In this document: one piece after another, positions 27,518-37,017 of the stretch
Position numbering within the stretch: the stretch's first letter is position 1
Layout of the letters: every line of letters starts with the position of its first letter
Origin: Dyadobacter sp. CY261
GTDB lineage: Bacteria; Bacteroidota; Bacteroidia; Cytophagales; Spirosomataceae
Assembly (NCBI RefSeq): GCF_021440085.1
Contig: NZ_JAKCPW010000001.1
Coordinates: 992,001 to 1,056,000 of the forward strand
Direction of reading: 5' to 3'
DNA: 64,000 nucleotides
The notes under the pieces: model-generated
Database searches by the model: none
Told to the model about the DNA's origin: nothing
Seen by the model: only the letters and a program-made list of their open reading frames with translations
Position numbers and translations under genes: made by a program

Positions 27518-28708
27518 ATGAAAAATATCATATACGACAGAATCTGTTTTCTTCTGTTTTGCTGCATCGCTGCGGTCTCTCTGCTACTTTCTGCATGTGA
27601 AAAGGATGAAATAAGCCCGCCGGTTATCACCGAAATACGAAATTATGCCGCATCGCCGAGCGACAGTGTGGTGGAAACGTTGAAGGCCGGGCAGTGGGTG
27701 GTAGTACTTGGGCAGAATCTCGGAGACGTTTCGCAAGTCTATTTCGGTAGTATCGCCGCAACCATTAACCAGACTTTATTAACAAGTCAAAGCATTGTGG
27801 TACAGGTTCCTACGATTCCGTTTGACTCCGTAGCGAGGGATAAGGTGAACATCGTTACCGTGGTGAACGGCAGTGGTTCTGCTTCCTTCACCATCAACAT
27901 TACGGGTGCGCCTATGATAATGTATGTAAGAAACGTTGCCGCCGCGCCGGGCGATTCGATCGTTCACACCATATCGCCGAATCAAAAGGTGAATATTGTA
28001 GGATACAACCTCAAAAATGCTACTAAAATAGCATTTCAGGGGGTGGCGGCCGATTTGGCCGGCGCTGTTTATACCGATACCAGTGTTATAGTGAAAGTCC
28101 CCGGCAATTTTACCGGTGCCGATCCTGTACTGGCGAACACAATCACTTATGCCACGGCAGTCGACACAATCAATTATTTCATCCGAATTTTTGACCCGGC
28201 AATCCTGGAATATTATAAAGACCCCTTGTTTACCCTGCTCACCGGCGGAATCGGTAAAGAAAAAACGTGGGTGCTGGATCTGGATGCCAAAGGTGCTTCT
28301 GCCAAATTCAAAGGTCCGTTGTTCTTCTCGGGCGTCGATTACGGTTGGGATAATCAGTGTACCAAGACAGGAGGGGATTGCTGGCTGTATGACGCAAAGT
28401 ATGAAAGCTGGATGGGCGCGGTTCAGGATTACGGTACGATGACATTAGGTATCAAGAGCGGCACAGCCGACCCGGTGGCGAAGGTGGTCCAGAAAGGGAT
28501 AGCCAAAAGCGGGACTTTCTCGGGCAGCTACTTTTTTGATATCAAGACAAAGACCATTTTGTTCACCAATGTCGTCCCGCTCAATATGGGAAGAGATCAG
28601 GTTTGGTCAAAGGCATACGTCATCAGCCTCAAAGATGATAGGATGCAGCTGGGTTTCAAGGATCCGAACAAGGCGGAATTGGCAATTCATAACTATATCC
28701 GGAAATAA
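27518..28708 (+). CDS. Surface glycan-binding lipoprotein with IPT/TIG domains (SGBP-B-like)
   Basis: 396 residues. The signal peptide ends in the lipobox LLLSAC. Two IPT/TIG Ig-like domains follow (about 35-125 with VVVLGQNLGDVSQVYFG, and about 130-225 with VNIVGYNLKNATKIAFQG). The C-terminal domain (about 230-396) has many Trp residues (KTWVLDLDA, YGWDNQC, YESWMGA). The same position and order occur in SGBP-B proteins of xyloglucan loci, whose C-terminal domain binds xyloglucan. It should capture polysaccharide on the cell surface and present it to the GH44 enzymes. It lies 12 bp after susD. Confidence 0.8.
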   Translation: MKNIIYDRICFLLFCCIAAVSLLLSACEKDEISPPVITEIRNYAASPSDSVVETLKAGQWVVVLGQNLGDVSQVYFGSIAATINQTLLTSQSIVVQVPTIPFDSVARDKVNIVTVVNGSGSASFTINITGAPMIMYVRNVAAAPGDSIVHTISPNQKVNIVGYNLKNATKIAFQGVAADLAGAVYTDTSVIVKVPGNFTGADPVLANTITYATAVDTINYFIRIFDPAILEYYKDPLFTLLTGGIGKEKTWVLDLDAKGASAKFKGPLFFSGVDYGWDNQCTKTGGDCWLYDAKYESWMGAVQDYGTMTLGIKSGTADPVAKVVQKGIAKSGTFSGSYFFDIKTKTILFTNVVPLNMGRDQVWSKAYVISLKDDRMQLGFKDPNKAELAIHNYIRK

Positions 28709-28791
28709 TAATAGCGATCGCATTGGTCGGCAACAGGTATGCCTCTCCTCCATTAAACAGGGAAAACTCAAACCAATCAAAAGAACTAACA

Positions 28792-30921
28792 ATGGGAAAA
28801 CCATTACTTTACCTGGCCAAAATGTGCCTGGTCTGGGCATTCATGTGCTGCATGTCGATCACAGTCTTCGCACAGAACGTCACTATCTCAGTGAATGCGA
28901 CGCAGGACAAGCGCCTCATTTCACCAAACATTTACGGCCGTAATGAGGGCTTCGACAAGCCCGACCAGTTTTACAAGGAAGCGGGCTTGCGCTTCGCGCG
29001 GATCGGCGGTGGTAATAACATGTCGGCTTACAACTGGAGGGCAAAACTTGCTGTTCATCCCGACTGGTTTAATAACGTTTACGGTGCCGACTGGGATGTT
29101 TATGCACAAAAAGTAAATAGCAACTTTTCCAATGTGCAGGGCATGTTTGCCTTTCAATTACTGGGCAGAGCTGCTTCCAGCGGGCAAAACAACTTTCCTG
29201 ACTGGAATTATATGCAGGCGAACCCAGGTTGGTTCGGCAATCATCAAAATCTGGCCGGTGGCGGCACACCTAATCCGGATTCCAACGGACCGGCCCTGGT
29301 TGAGGGAAACAAGGATTTGTTCAGTAAGCCATGGCCCGCCGACTCTTCGGTTGGAATTCTCAATCACTGGTTTGGAGCCAATGGTTTGGGGTTCAACAAA
29401 GACAAGTTTGTGTACTGGAGTATGGATAATGAGGTAGATGTGTGGAATGGCACGCACGATTGGGAAATGCCAACGTTAATATCTGCCTCAGCCTTCATGG
29501 ATCGTTATATCGAATTAGCGAAGAAAGCGAAGGCTATCTATCCGGGTATCAAGCTTTGCGGCCCGGTAACGACTTCCGAATGGCAGTGGTACAAGTGGTC
29601 CAATGAAAGCATATGGATAGACGGCAGGTATTACCCATGGATCGAGTATTTCATCAAACGCCTTGGCGATGAGTATAAGGCAACCGGCGTCAAACTGGTG
29701 GATGTGATTGATATTCACAACTATCCCTGGTATAATAATGACAATGCCCAGGCATTGCAGGGACACAGAATTTATTATGATACACAATATGATTATCCGG
29801 GTTCAAACGGCCTTAAATCAAGTACCGGCGGATGGGATAACTCACTTACCAAACAATACCTTTTCAAGCGCTTCGACGGCTGGCTGAACGAACATTTTGG
29901 GCCCAACCACGGCATTACATCCGGTGTAAGTGAATGGAGTCCCGGGCCGGACGAGCCAAATCTGGCGTCTGTGATATATGGTTCGCACCTGGGTACATTT
30001 GCAAATAACGGCGTGGAGTTGTTTTCGCCATGGAACTGGTTTACCGGCATGTGGGAAACATTGCACCTGTTCAGCAGAAATGCCAAGAAATACAGCGTAG
30101 CCAGTGCTTCCTCTGATGAAAATATGGTATCTGCTTACTCCTCCTTGAGCGAAACTGCCGACTCTTTGACAGTGATGCTTATCAACCGTGATATGGCGGC
30201 CTCCCGCACGGTTACAATCAATCTGAGCAATTTTACTATCGCCAACGGAAACTACAAAACATTGCGACTGGCGTCATTACCGGCCACGGAGACTTTTGTG
30301 TCGGATACGCAAAATGCGCTGCAGGAAAGCACAGTACCGGTGAGTTCCAATTCATTGACCATAACGGTGCCCGCACTTTCTACAACAGCCATTTTGCTCG
30401 CCAACGAAAGTGCCCTGCCGGTCAATCTGATCAGTTTTTCCGGAAAAGCTTCCTCCGAGGGGAATCTATTGCTCTGGAGCACGGCGGAGGAAGTAAACAA
30501 CGAGGGGTTTGAAGTGGAAAGAAGTACGAACGGTGTGAGGTTCGAAAAAATTGGTTCTGTAACAGGTAAAGGCATGACATCGGCCAGGGTGGATTATCAG
30601 TTTGTTGATAAACAGCCTCTTTTGAATGCTTACTATCGGTTGAAACAGCTGGATTTTGACCACACCTACTCATTTTCGCGAACTATCAATGTGAAAAATG
30701 AATCCGGGATTAAACAAATCGTTTACCCCAACCCGGTCAGCGGAAAATTGAATTTTGACGTGCCGCCTGCAAAAAGGCAATTAGTTGTCCGGAATATGGC
30801 GGGAGTCGTTGTGGATGAGAAAGCTGACTTTTCGGCGACTAGTTACGACACCTCTCATCTGCCAAAAGGGCTATACCTGATCTCACTGGGGAGCTACACA
30901 TTTAAAGTTTTGGTAGAATAA
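28792..30921 (+). CDS. GH44 endo-beta-glucanase/xyloglucanase with T9SS sorting domain
   Basis: 709 residues from ATG 28792, which starts the signal peptide MGKPLLYLAKMCLVWAFMCC. The GH44 catalytic module covers about residues 25-545. Glu214 in YWSMDNEVDVW is the expected acid/base and Glu381 in GVSEWSPG the expected nucleophile. GH44 enzymes cut beta-1,4-glucan backbones, often xyloglucan best. After the enzyme comes a beta-rich linker domain (NLISFSGKASSEGNLLLWST) and a type A T9SS C-terminal signal (YPNPVSGKLNF to the end), so it is secreted through the outer membrane, probably to the surface. It is followed by a paralogue, and the leader sequences of both genes are also alike. Confidence 0.88.
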   Translation: MGKPLLYLAKMCLVWAFMCCMSITVFAQNVTISVNATQDKRLISPNIYGRNEGFDKPDQFYKEAGLRFARIGGGNNMSAYNWRAKLAVHPDWFNNVYGADWDVYAQKVNSNFSNVQGMFAFQLLGRAASSGQNNFPDWNYMQANPGWFGNHQNLAGGGTPNPDSNGPALVEGNKDLFSKPWPADSSVGILNHWFGANGLGFNKDKFVYWSMDNEVDVWNGTHDWEMPTLISASAFMDRYIELAKKAKAIYPGIKLCGPVTTSEWQWYKWSNESIWIDGRYYPWIEYFIKRLGDEYKATGVKLVDVIDIHNYPWYNNDNAQALQGHRIYYDTQYDYPGSNGLKSSTGGWDNSLTKQYLFKRFDGWLNEHFGPNHGITSGVSEWSPGPDEPNLASVIYGSHLGTFANNGVELFSPWNWFTGMWETLHLFSRNAKKYSVASASSDENMVSAYSSLSETADSLTVMLINRDMAASRTVTINLSNFTIANGNYKTLRLASLPATETFVSDTQNALQESTVPVSSNSLTITVPALSTTAILLANESALPVNLISFSGKASSEGNLLLWSTAEEVNNEGFEVERSTNGVRFEKIGSVTGKGMTSARVDYQFVDKQPLLNAYYRLKQLDFDHTYSFSRTINVKNESGIKQIVYPNPVSGKLNFDVPPAKRQLVVRNMAGVVVDEKADFSATSYDTSHLPKGLYLISLGSYTFKVLVE

Positions 30922-31045
30922 AAGATAACCCATTTTCACTCCTAGTACGCGATTGATTTTCAAACGACGGCCAATCCGGTTCGTCCCAGGAAATAACTCT
31001 ATCCAATAAATAGGGGAAAAACAAACCAACTAAACAGGATTAAAA

Positions 31046-33375
31046 ATGGAAAAACCATTACTTTACCTGGCCAATATGTGCCTGGTATGGGCACTGTTGT
31101 GCTCAATCTCAATCACTGCCTTTGCACAAAACGTCACTGTTTCAGTGAATGCAACTCAGAACAAACGATTGATTTCACCACACATTTATGGAAAAAATGA
31201 TTTCCTTGACCATTCTGTTCAATTTTACAAAGATGCGGGCTTGCGTTTTGCGCGGATGAACGGGGGCAACAATGCATCAGCTTACAACTGGCGTCAAAAA
31301 CTGGCTGTGCATCCCGACTGGTTTAATAATGTCTATGGTGCTGACTGGGATGCTTCTGCCCAAAAGATCAATAACAACTTTTCCAACATGCAAGGCATGT
31401 TTGCCTTTCAGTTGCTGGGCAGAGTAGCATCCAGCGGCAGTAACAACTTCCCCGACTATGAATACATGCAGAGTCACCCGGGTTGGAATGGTTATAGTCA
31501 AAATTTAGCGGGTGGGGGAACGCCCAATCCAAATGCTTCGGGACCGGCTTTGGTTGAAGGAAACAAGGATCTGTTCTCTAAGCTATGGCCGGCCGATTCT
31601 TCGGTGGCCATTCTGAATCACTGGTTCGGCACCAATTGTTTAGGGTTCAATAAAAACAAGTTTGTCTACTGGAGTATGGATAATGAGGTAGACATATGGA
31701 GCGGCACGCATGACTGGGCCATGCCCACGCAGCTATCAGCCGCTGCCTTTATTGATCGCTACATTGAACTGGCGAAGAAGGCGAAAGCATTATATCCGGG
31801 CATCAAACTTTGCGGGCCGGTTAATACCTCTGAATGGCATTGGTACAAATGGGCCAACGAAAGTATAAACATTAACGGCAGGTATTATCCCTGGCTTGAG
31901 TATTTCATCAAACGCCTTGGCGATGAGTATAAGACATCCGGTATCAAACTGGTAGATGTGTTGGATATTCACAACTACCCCTGGTATAATAACGATGATG
32001 CAGCGGCATTGCAGGGACATCGCATTTATTATGATGAAACCTATGATTATCCGGGTTCAAACGGTATCCGGACCAGCACCGGCGGATGGGACACCTCCCT
32101 AACAAAACAATATATTTTCAAGCGTGTCGATAGCTGGCTAACCGAACATTTCGGTGCAAACCACGGCATAACCACTGGCGTAAGCGAATGGGGAACAATG
32201 TCCAGCAGCAACCCAGCCTTGAATCGGTTATATATGCTTCGCACCTTGGTACGTTTGCAAACAATGGCGTTGAATTGTTTTCACCATGGAACTGGTCTAT
32301 CGGCATGTGGGAAACATTGCACCTGTTTAGCCGGAATGCCAAAAAATATAGCGTATCCAGCACTTCTTCCCTTGAAAATACGGTATCTGCTTATTCCTCA
32401 GTAAACGAAAATGCAGATTCCCTGACAGTGATACTGGTGAACCGGGATATGAGTAGATCCCGCACGGTTACAGTCAATCTGAGCAATTTTAATGTTGCCA
32501 ATGGAAACTACAACACATTGCGATTGTCGTCATTACCGGCAACGGAGACTTTTGTATCGCATACGCAAAATGCGTTGCAGCAAGGCACAGCGTCGGTCAA
32601 TTCAAATTCATTGACCATCACTATACCCGCACTCTCTACAACGGCCGTTCTACTGGCCAAAGCAGCCACCTATGTTACCTTTAATAACCGGGCTACTGGT
32701 ATGCTCATGGATGGAATGTACAGATACACCGACGGTTCGCTTGCCGGGCAGTGGCATTCCAGCGGCAGTACGGCACAGCAATGGGCTATTGAGCCAGCCG
32801 GAAGTTACGTGAAAATCAAAAACCGTGCTTCTGGCTTGTACCTGGATGGCAATGGGAACTCGGCCAATGGTGCGGGCGTAGTTCAAAAAAATGCCAGCAC
32901 CAGTTTTAATCAGCAATGGCAACAGGAAGCCGCAGGGAGCTATGTGAAGTTTAAGAACCGTGCCACCGGGCTGTATATCGATGGCATGGGTAGCTCACAG
33001 GATGGTATAGACTTAGGCCAATGGCAGACAAGCAGCAGCTCAAACCAGCAGTGGTCGATCACCACAGTGGGAAGTTCGGGCGCGAGAGAAAGTGCCCTGG
33101 TTGACAAGGAAAATATCAGGATGGTCGAGCCGGGCGAGTCAAAGTTTAATGCCTATCCCAATCCTTTTGTCTCCAATTTCAAGCTTGAAGTGCCGGATTC
33201 CGGTGAGCCGTTTGAAGTTGTGTTTTATGACATGACAGGCAGAACGGTCGAAACGACCAGACATTCGGGTAGCTCCAATGGATTGACATTGGGATCTGGT
33301 CTTAAACCTGGTTTATATGTGGTTCGGGTAAAGGGCACAACGTGGTCCAAATCAATCAAAGTATTCAAAAGGTAG
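31046..33375 (+). pseudogene. GH44 paralogue with ricin-type lectin and T9SS domains, broken by a 1-base frameshift
   Basis: The first frame (31046-32404) is very close to the upstream GH44 and keeps both catalytic residues (Glu214 in YWSMDNEVDIW, Glu381 in GVSEWG). About ten codons after Glu381, near 32210-32215 (AACCCAG), the homologous reading moves to the -1 frame and continues as SLESVIYASHLGTF to 33375, as if one base were lost from a Pro codon. The continued frame holds the end of the GH44 module, a ricin B-type beta-trefoil lectin (CBM13-like, three repeats of the type RATGLYIDG with QQW, about codons 540-680) and a T9SS signal (AYPNPFVSNF). Without correction the product stops at 452 residues and lacks lectin and sorting signal. 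A sequencing error is possible; no classic slippery heptamer is present. Confidence 0.82.
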
Positions 33376-33430
33376 GAGTGTTTTTCCTTGGCCTGTCTTA
33401 AAACAGGGTGTGAAAGATGAAATCGAATAT

Positions 33431-33475
33431 GAAGCAGCGTGAACATTCGTCCGGATGATCGCGCTGCTTCCTTTG
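33431..33475 (+). terminator. Hairpin ending the locus-1 operon
   Basis: GAAGCAGCG (33431-33439) pairs with CGCTGCTTC (33462-33470) around a 22-base loop, followed by CTTTG. It stands about 55 bp after the last GH44 stop and before the control region of SusC-2. Confidence 0.55.
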
Positions 33476-33607
33476 TCAGGAAGGTAAGTGTTATGCCCGG
33501 CATTTGGCTGGCTCACAGAAAATGAAACCGAATAAACTGATATGCCTATTACAATTTGGTAGCCAAAAGAATCACAGACACAAAATACTTCAATTTTTGC
33601 TCAAAAA
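33476..33607. other. Intergenic region, no gene seen
   Basis: AT-rich spacer between the locus-1 terminator and the operator of SusC-2. No open frame of credible composition and no further hairpin were noticed. Confidence 0.4.
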
Positions 33608-33674
33608 TGTAACATGGACAATGGTTTTTGTAACATAAATTGGATGAAAATTGCACTATGTAAATATATATTTG
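33608..33674 (+). promoter_or_regulatory. SusC-2 promoter: TGTAACAT direct repeat plus TATATTTG -7 box
   Basis: TGTAACAT occurs at 33608-33615 and 33629-33636 (21-bp period), and the -7 box TATATTTG at 33667-33674, starting 38 bp after the start of the second repeat. The leader to ATG 33826 is about 150 bases. The same repeat, period and distance recur in front of HTCS2, which makes HTCS2 the natural candidate for the protein that binds here. Confidence 0.7.
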
Positions 33675-33825
33675 TGCTCAGTTGTGCTAAGGGGAGAGTT
33701 TGTCCAACTAATTCAAAATCCAATACTTAAATGGACAGGGTCTTCCAGCATAAGATTTCAACTTAGTGTCGATGATCGACAGATCATTGTGTGAATGCTT
33801 CTACAACCTTTCATTCATTTTCATT

Positions 33826-36800
33826 ATGAAAAGAAAATTACGGCTTTTTTTACAATTGTCATTTCTACAATTAACGTGTCTGGTCGGTGTTTCCGGCACG
33901 TTTGCGGCGAATGTGGTTGCCCCAGTAGAATATGGCGGAAATGCGCGGGTGCTATCTACGGATAAGAAACTGAGCGGCAAAATTACCGATGAGGCTGGCC
34001 AGGGGCTTCCAGGGGTTAATGTTACCATCAAAGGCAGCACCCGAGGCACGTCCACCGATGTAAATGGGCTATACTCCCTGGAATCTGTTGATGATCAGGA
34101 CGTATTGGTTTTCTCATTTGTAGGGTATCTGGCCAAGGAAGTGAAGGTAGGAACGTTGAGCAAGCTCGATGTTGTCCTTGCCCAGGATACCAAGGCATTG
34201 GAAGAGATCGTAGTCGTGGGTTACGGCACCCAGAAAAAGGCAACGGTTACGGGATCAATCAGCAGCATTAAAGGTGATGCGATTGCGCAGGTTCCGGCCC
34301 CGAATATTTCGCAGTCACTGGCTGGACGCGTAGTAGGTGTCAGTATGCGTCCGAATGGCGGACAACCCGGCAAGGATGATCCGGATATCCACATTCGCGG
34401 TATTGTAACGACTGGCAATAACCGGCCGCTCGTCGTAGTGGATGGCGTCAGAAGGGATAATATCAGGCAGGTGGACCCAGCTAGCATCGAAACCATCACT
34501 ATTTTGAAGGATGCCGCCGCCGTTGCGCCATATGGGATCGGTGGTGCCAATGGGGTAATTATGATTACTACTAAAAAAGGTAAAAGCGGAAAGCCACAGG
34601 TGCGGATCAGTTCCTCTTATGGTTTTCAAAATCCGACATACCTGCCCAAAATGCTTAATGCCAAAGATTACATGGCATTGCAAAACGAGGCTTACCTGAA
34701 TCAGACGCCTGGCGGAACAAGTCTTCCGAATGATCCGGAACTTGTTAAAAATTATGATCAGCTTCATGCAGAGGACCCATGGAAATATCCGAATTCCAGC
34801 TTCGTCGATGTGTTTAACAAGAATGTCCCTGTACAAAACCACGGATTGGAACTGAGCGGAGGATCAGAAAATATCACCTATCACGCAGGAGTGAGCTATT
34901 TCGATCAGAAGGGGATATTCGACCCCGTGGGTTACAAGCGCTATAACTACAATTTGAGCCTTGAAATGGCTGCTACCAAAACTACAAAAGTTGGAATGTC
35001 GCTCTTTGGTAGCGTTGAAAACACCAAAGATGTGGATGCGGACGAAACAACCTCTGGTCACCTTTTCCGAAGCTTTTATAAGTTCTTACCTACCCAGAGT
35101 CTTATATATCCTGAGGGTGATAAATGGGGCGAATCTTCGGCCAGCACGCCGATCGGAGTTTTGCGGTCGGAGGGATATAGACGAACAAATGGAAACACCT
35201 TATTGGGTAGTTTGTTTGTTGAACAGCAGATCGCCAAGGGTTTGAGTGCCAAATTTGTGTTCAGCTATGACCCGTGGCAGCAAAATGTGAAATTGTGGCA
35301 CGTACCGTTTGTCTATCATAAGATCGACCTTTCACAGAAACCTTATACTTACACCGAAGCGATTTCTCTTCAGGAAGGGAACGGCAGGCCTTTCCGGTGG
35401 CTGGGACTCCAAAATCAAAAACGGACCAATTACACCTATCAGGGTTATCTGAACTACAACCGCACGTTCGGAGCGCATGCGATTACCGGGCTGGTGGTGA
35501 TGGAAGCACGTAAGACCAAAGCCGATTCCATGGCAACCCGTCGCAATAATTTCGCTATCGGGATCGATGAGCTGAGTTTCGGGAGTTCGGACAAACTGGA
35601 TTACGACAATGCCGGTATTTCGTCGACAGGTTCGGAATTGGGATACGTATATAGGTTAGGGTACACTTATAAAGACAAGTATATCTTCGAAGCCGCCGGA
35701 CGTTACGATGGCCATTACTACTTTGCTCCGGGCAGCAGATGGGGATATTTCCCCGCATTTTCGGCCGCGTGGAGAATCTCGGAAGAGAACTTCATGAAAA
35801 ACTTCCGCTTTGTCGATGAGTTAAAGATCAGAGGATCATGGGGTAAGGCAGGTATGCTGGCAGGAGGGCCGTTTCAGTATCAGTCAGGGTATGACCTGAG
35901 AGGTGCCGCATATGGTTTTGGCAACGGGTCGCTCGTTCAGGGATCCAGGGTACCGCGCGAAGCAAATTCTAAGATCACCTGGGAGATTTCCACTAAAACA
36001 GACATTGGATTCGACCTCAGCATGTGGAATTCGTTGCTGACAGTAGAATTTGACTACTTCCATGAAAAGCGGACAGGTATGCTGCTGGCACCGCAAGTGA
36101 CATTACCGGTTGAATACGGGCTTTCGCTTTCACAGGAAAATAAAGGAAGGATGAGCGCCAACGGGGTTGAACTCAACCTGGGCACGCGGAAAAGAATTTC
36201 AAAGGATCTGGACTTTTCTTTAAACGCCAATGCAAGCTATTCCATCAACCGCATGCTTGAAGTGTTCCAAACCGACGCGGAAGCCAAAAACCCCAACCGT
36301 ACGCTCGTTGGAAGACAGTTTGGAACGCCTTACGGATTCAAGTCTCTTGGATTATTTAGCTCTTCAGAAGACACAAACGGAGATGGGATTGTGGGTGCCG
36401 CCGACGGCTATAACGTCACTCAATTTGGCGATTTACATCCGGGAGATATCAAGTATGCGGATTTGAGCGGTCCGGATGGTAAACCAGATGGCCTTATCGA
36501 TAATTTCGATCTTACTGTGATTGGAAATCCTGTTTATCCCGCTTTGACCTTCGGCCTTACACCAAGTGTTAACTGGAAAGGATTTGATGTGAGCTTGTTT
36601 TTCCAGGGATCCGGAAAGTCCAGCATCAGCGTCAGACAATTTATGACCGTTCCATTTGAAAATAACGGCAGCAACACCGCTTACGAATACTACGATAACC
36701 GCTGGACTCCTGAAAATCAGAATGCTAAATATCCGAGATCAACGCCTGCGCCTTATGCGAATAACACCAAGGATTCGGATTTCTGGTGGGTTAATTCAAG

Positions 36801-37017
36801 CTATTTGCGCCTGAAAACAGCGAGCATTGGTTACACAATTCCAAAAGCACTGCTTAGCAAGTTGAAAATGAGCTCGGCCAGGGTCTACTTCCTGACGCAA
36901 AATCTATTTACGATCAGCAAAATCAAACACATCGATCCTGAAATGGGATACACGGACCGTGAGACCGCCTATCCCGTCATGAAGGCGAGCACATTTGGAA
37001 TTGATCTGACATTTTAA
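33826..37017 (+). CDS. SusC/RagA-family TonB-dependent outer membrane transporter (locus 2)
   Basis: 1063 residues from ATG 33826 (signal peptide MKRKLRLFLQLSFLQLTCLV); the frame is open further upstream, but those codons are not signal-like. The carboxypeptidase-like domain (LSGKITDEAGQGLPGVNVTI) is followed by the plug (EEIVVVGYGTQKKATVTGSI, PLVVVDGVRR, TILKDAAAVAPYGIGGANGVIMITTK) and the barrel, ending TFGIDLTF. Compared with SusC-1 the sequence is clearly divergent, in keeping with a different cargo. Its stop codon overlaps the start of the SusD gene by one base. Confidence 0.95.
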   Translation: MKRKLRLFLQLSFLQLTCLVGVSGTFAANVVAPVEYGGNARVLSTDKKLSGKITDEAGQGLPGVNVTIKGSTRGTSTDVNGLYSLESVDDQDVLVFSFVGYLAKEVKVGTLSKLDVVLAQDTKALEEIVVVGYGTQKKATVTGSISSIKGDAIAQVPAPNISQSLAGRVVGVSMRPNGGQPGKDDPDIHIRGIVTTGNNRPLVVVDGVRRDNIRQVDPASIETITILKDAAAVAPYGIGGANGVIMITTKKGKSGKPQVRISSSYGFQNPTYLPKMLNAKDYMALQNEAYLNQTPGGTSLPNDPELVKNYDQLHAEDPWKYPNSSFVDVFNKNVPVQNHGLELSGGSENITYHAGVSYFDQKGIFDPVGYKRYNYNLSLEMAATKTTKVGMSLFGSVENTKDVDADETTSGHLFRSFYKFLPTQSLIYPEGDKWGESSASTPIGVLRSEGYRRTNGNTLLGSLFVEQQIAKGLSAKFVFSYDPWQQNVKLWHVPFVYHKIDLSQKPYTYTEAISLQEGNGRPFRWLGLQNQKRTNYTYQGYLNYNRTFGAHAITGLVVMEARKTKADSMATRRNNFAIGIDELSFGSSDKLDYDNAGISSTGSELGYVYRLGYTYKDKYIFEAAGRYDGHYYFAPGSRWGYFPAFSAAWRISEENFMKNFRFVDELKIRGSWGKAGMLAGGPFQYQSGYDLRGAAYGFGNGSLVQGSRVPREANSKITWEISTKTDIGFDLSMWNSLLTVEFDYFHEKRTGMLLAPQVTLPVEYGLSLSQENKGRMSANGVELNLGTRKRISKDLDFSLNANASYSINRMLEVFQTDAEAKNPNRTLVGRQFGTPYGFKSLGLFSSSEDTNGDGIVGAADGYNVTQFGDLHPGDIKYADLSGPDGKPDGLIDNFDLTVIGNPVYPALTFGLTPSVNWKGFDVSLFFQGSGKSSISVRQFMTVPFENNGSNTAYEYYDNRWTPENQNAKYPRSTPAPYANNTKDSDFWWVNSSYLRLKTASIGYTIPKALLSKLKMSSARVYFLTQNLFTISKIKHIDPEMGYTDRETAYPVMKASTFGIDLTF

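Noticed and set aside
32195..32225. Programmed -1 frameshifting in the second GH44 gene
   Set aside because: No X-XXY-YYZ slippery heptamer is present at the shift point, and the intact paralogue needs no frameshift. Mutation or sequencing error is simpler.
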